64,000 bases of DNA from assembly GCA_965277625.1 (NCBI GenBank), contig OZ255827.1:1426001-1490000 (forward strand), in the 5' to 3' direction. Origin of the DNA: G965195345 sp965277625. Its GTDB lineage: Bacteria > Pseudomonadota > Gammaproteobacteria > CAKMZV01. This document shows, piece after piece, positions 62,205 through 64,000 of the stretch; position 1 is the first letter of the stretch; every line of letters begins with the position of its first letter. The translations under genes and the position numbers were made by a program. A model generated the notes under the pieces. That model had not been told where the DNA came from. It ran no database searches and saw nothing but the letters and a program-made list of their open reading frames with translations.

Positions 62205-64000
62205 TCATGCCGACTCCTGATCCAATTGATTTTTTATTGCATCCCTTAGTTTAGTCTGAAACTGAGCATCTTTTATAGGCTGCCCATGCACATCTGTGAT
62301 GGTGAAAATATCATCAACGCGCGCACCAGACGTTTGGATACGTGCGCCAACCACCAAGACTTTGTTCAAATTAAACTGCCGAGTAATTAAACTGAGTAAA
62401 CTGGGTCGATCTCTGCAACTGATCATCATGACTGTGGCATTGTTTTTGACGTCCTGGCTAAATACAATTTTTGTTTCAATGTTTAAATACAACGATCTGC
62501 GATCGGCTAAACGTTTGGCTGGCGGCAAGTCAGGTATATCCTCACCATTTAACGCTTGTAAATTAGTACGTAGCAAACGGCTCAATGCCTTGTACGTTTT
62601 TTCATGGATGATGCGATTTTCTTTTTTGGATTGTATGGTGAATGTTAGGAGAACATGGTGGTCCAAGGTGCGAATGACCGTTGAATGTACAACGCTATTT
62701 TCTGATACATCGAGCGCTGCAATGATGGTACTGAATTGGTATTTCTGCCTTTTGGTATAGATCATCAATTCCGTAGCCGTTTGGTCCATATTGGTGCGCA
62801 AGGCAATACAGATGTCATCCGTGTTGTTGTGCAAAGTCAAAGTATGCCAAAGCAGTTGTTCTGGGCGATGACTCAAAAAATACAGCGGTGTTAGAGGTTG
62901 CCATAGTTTTTGAATGCTATCAAACGGCATGAATTCTAATAAACTACTGATGGTTTCATCTTTGACGTTTTCCAACAAAATATCTTCATTGATGGGTTGG
63001 TCGGTGCTGCTCAGCAGTCGCTGACGCGTGCTTTTCCATAACTGGGTGAATAAGGTGTTTTTAAAGTTGTTCCACAATGACTTAGACGTTGCTTGGACAT
63101 CGGCCACAGTCAGTAGGAACAAGGAGTCTAAAAAGATGGTGTTGGGAATAATCAAACTGAACTCTTCAATGACTCTGGGGTCATTGATGTCTTTCTTTTG
63201 GGCTGTACTGGAGAATACCAGATGGTTTCGCACCAACCACGAGCATAAATACACATCTTGTTTGCTTAAATAATGGTGTTGAGCAAAGGCTTCAACATCG
63301 TCGGCACCCAATATTTCATGTCTGCCGCCTCGACCTTTGGCTATATCGTGAAAGAGACACGCTATGTAAAGCACTTCTGGTTTGGGGATGGTTTGAGACA
63401 CTTGGTACGCCGTGGGGTTGACGTTTTTATACTTGAGCGAAAACATTCGGCGCACATTACGCAAAACCAACATGGTATGCGCATCGACTGTGTATGTATG
63501 AAATAAATCAAATTGCATCAAGCCTTTGATCTGGGCAAATGCGGGAATATAACTTTCTAACACGCCTAATTTATTCATTTCCATAAAAACCCGAGTGATG
63601 GCTTTTGGCTGCCTAAGCAACTCGATGAATAAACTGCGATGACGCGTGTCATTGCGAAAATCATCATCGATTAAATGCAATGAATGTCTGATTTCACGGA
63701 TGGTCTTGGCGCTGATACCATCCACACTTGGATTTTTCTGTAACAGCAAAAATATTTCTAATAAGGCGAAGCGGGCATACTGAAAAACCTTGTCGTTTCG
63801 CGTCTCTATTTGATTGCGACTGATTTGAAATCGGCGATTTAGTTGCTCAATTGGCGTTTCTTTTTGGGCACTGAGTAAACGCTCTCTGAAGTACTTAACG
63901 ATTAACTCGTTCAACAGCTGCACTTCTTGCAAGGTCTTGTAGCACCGATGCATAAAATGTTCCACACCAAGATGGGTGTTGGTGTCTTCATAATGCAATG
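62205..64000 (-). CDS. glnD: Bifunctional uridylyltransferase/uridylyl-removing enzyme GlnD, C-terminal part (cut by edge)
   Basis: The frame is open to the right edge, so the N-terminal nucleotidyltransferase domain and true start lie outside. The 597 visible residues show the HD phosphohydrolase domain (FHTYTVDAHTMLVLRNV and CLFHDIAKGRGGRHE), which removes UMP from PII, and two C-terminal ACT domains beginning LMIYTKRQKYQFS and VMMISCRDRPSLLSLITRQF. GlnD senses glutamine and controls PII proteins. The ACT domains fit this. It ends 91 nt before the dsbD start; a promoter for dsbD could lie in that gap. Confidence 0.95.
   Translation of the reverse strand, partial: LHYEDTNTHLGVEHFMHRCYKTLQEVQLLNELIVKYFRERLLSAQKETPIEQLNRRFQISRNQIETRNDKVFQYARFALLEIFLLLQKNPSVDGISAKTIREIRHSLHLIDDDFRNDTRHRSLFIELLRQPKAITRVFMEMNKLGVLESYIPAFAQIKGLMQFDLFHTYTVDAHTMLVLRNVRRMFSLKYKNVNPTAYQVSQTIPKPEVLYIACLFHDIAKGRGGRHEILGADDVEAFAQHHYLSKQDVYLCSWLVRNHLVFSSTAQKKDINDPRVIEEFSLIIPNTIFLDSLFLLTVADVQATSKSLWNNFKNTLFTQLWKSTRQRLLSSTDQPINEDILLENVKDETISSLLEFMPFDSIQKLWQPLTPLYFLSHRPEQLLWHTLTLHNNTDDICIALRTNMDQTATELMIYTKRQKYQFSTIIAALDVSENSVVHSTVIRTLDHHVLLTFTIQSKKENRIIHEKTYKALSRLLRTNLQALNGEDIPDLPPAKRLADRRSLYLNIETKIVFSQDVKNNATVMMISCRDRPSLLSLITRQFNLNKVLVVGARIQTSGARVDDIFTITDVHGQPIKDAQFQTKLRDAIKNQLDQESA

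Noticed and set aside
1..64000. tRNA genes, CRISPR arrays, insertion sequences
   Set aside because: I looked for T-loop signatures, spaced direct repeats and transposase-like proteins and found none convincing by eye.

Overview
The window looks like a chromosomal segment of a gammaproteobacterium of moderate to low GC; I cannot name the genus. The support is a BamD lipoprotein, ClpS/ClpA, RatA/RnfH, GlnD, DsbD and the mnmG-rsmG-parA-parB block. Complex I has separate nuoC and nuoD genes, and a DUF2818 gene follows nuoN, an arrangement I associate with betaproteobacteria. I found no tRNA, rRNA, CRISPR array or insertion sequence.

Layout. 1-1714 (+): the tail of a LolA-like outer-membrane lipoprotein-sorting family gene, then a DUF1302-like beta-barrel. 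1711-4775 (-): a three-gene catabolic operon (M24 hydrolase, maleate-isomerase/Asp-Glu racemase family, PLP ammonia-lyase family). 5105-7617 (+): nadK-recN, convergent with adk (-). 8369-13324 (-): a second catabolic operon (DUF1185 protein, alpha/beta hydrolase, flavin reductase fused to a degenerate Nudix-like domain, luciferase-like monooxygenase, aldehyde dehydrogenase). 13512-15935 (+): bamD and a catalase.

From 16100 to the right edge every gene I accept is on the minus strand. In transcription order these are glnD (cut by the edge), dsbD-pdxH, mnmG-rsmG-parA-parB, a phosphoribosyltransferase, alanine dehydrogenase, a ferredoxin-reductase-like flavoprotein, a YafJ-type amidotransferase, clpS-clpA-cysM-CYTH-tolC-like, htpX, a coiled-coil membrane protein, nuoA-N plus DUF2818, aroA-cmk-ratA-rnfH, a secreted metallopeptidase, a small accessory insert (AlbA_2 regulator plus a decapitated gene), and dapA-lipoprotein-purL followed by two small secreted proteins.

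Most of the window is housekeeping: respiration, cell-wall and amino-acid precursors, purines, proteolysis, redox folding and chromosome partition. The less ordinary parts are: (a) the two catabolic operons on either side of nadK-recN-adk, which together resemble a Rut-like oxidative pathway for a nitrogen compound but match no pathway I can name; (b) an AlbA_2/Schlafen-type regulator with an 11-bp tandem repeat in its reading frame, where slippage by one unit meets a stop at once in either other frame; (c) a DsbD with a duplicated alpha domain; (d) a 62-residue lipoprotein after dapA that may be a minimal BamC; and (e) a bamD start with no Shine-Dalgarno and a -10 box 8 nt upstream.
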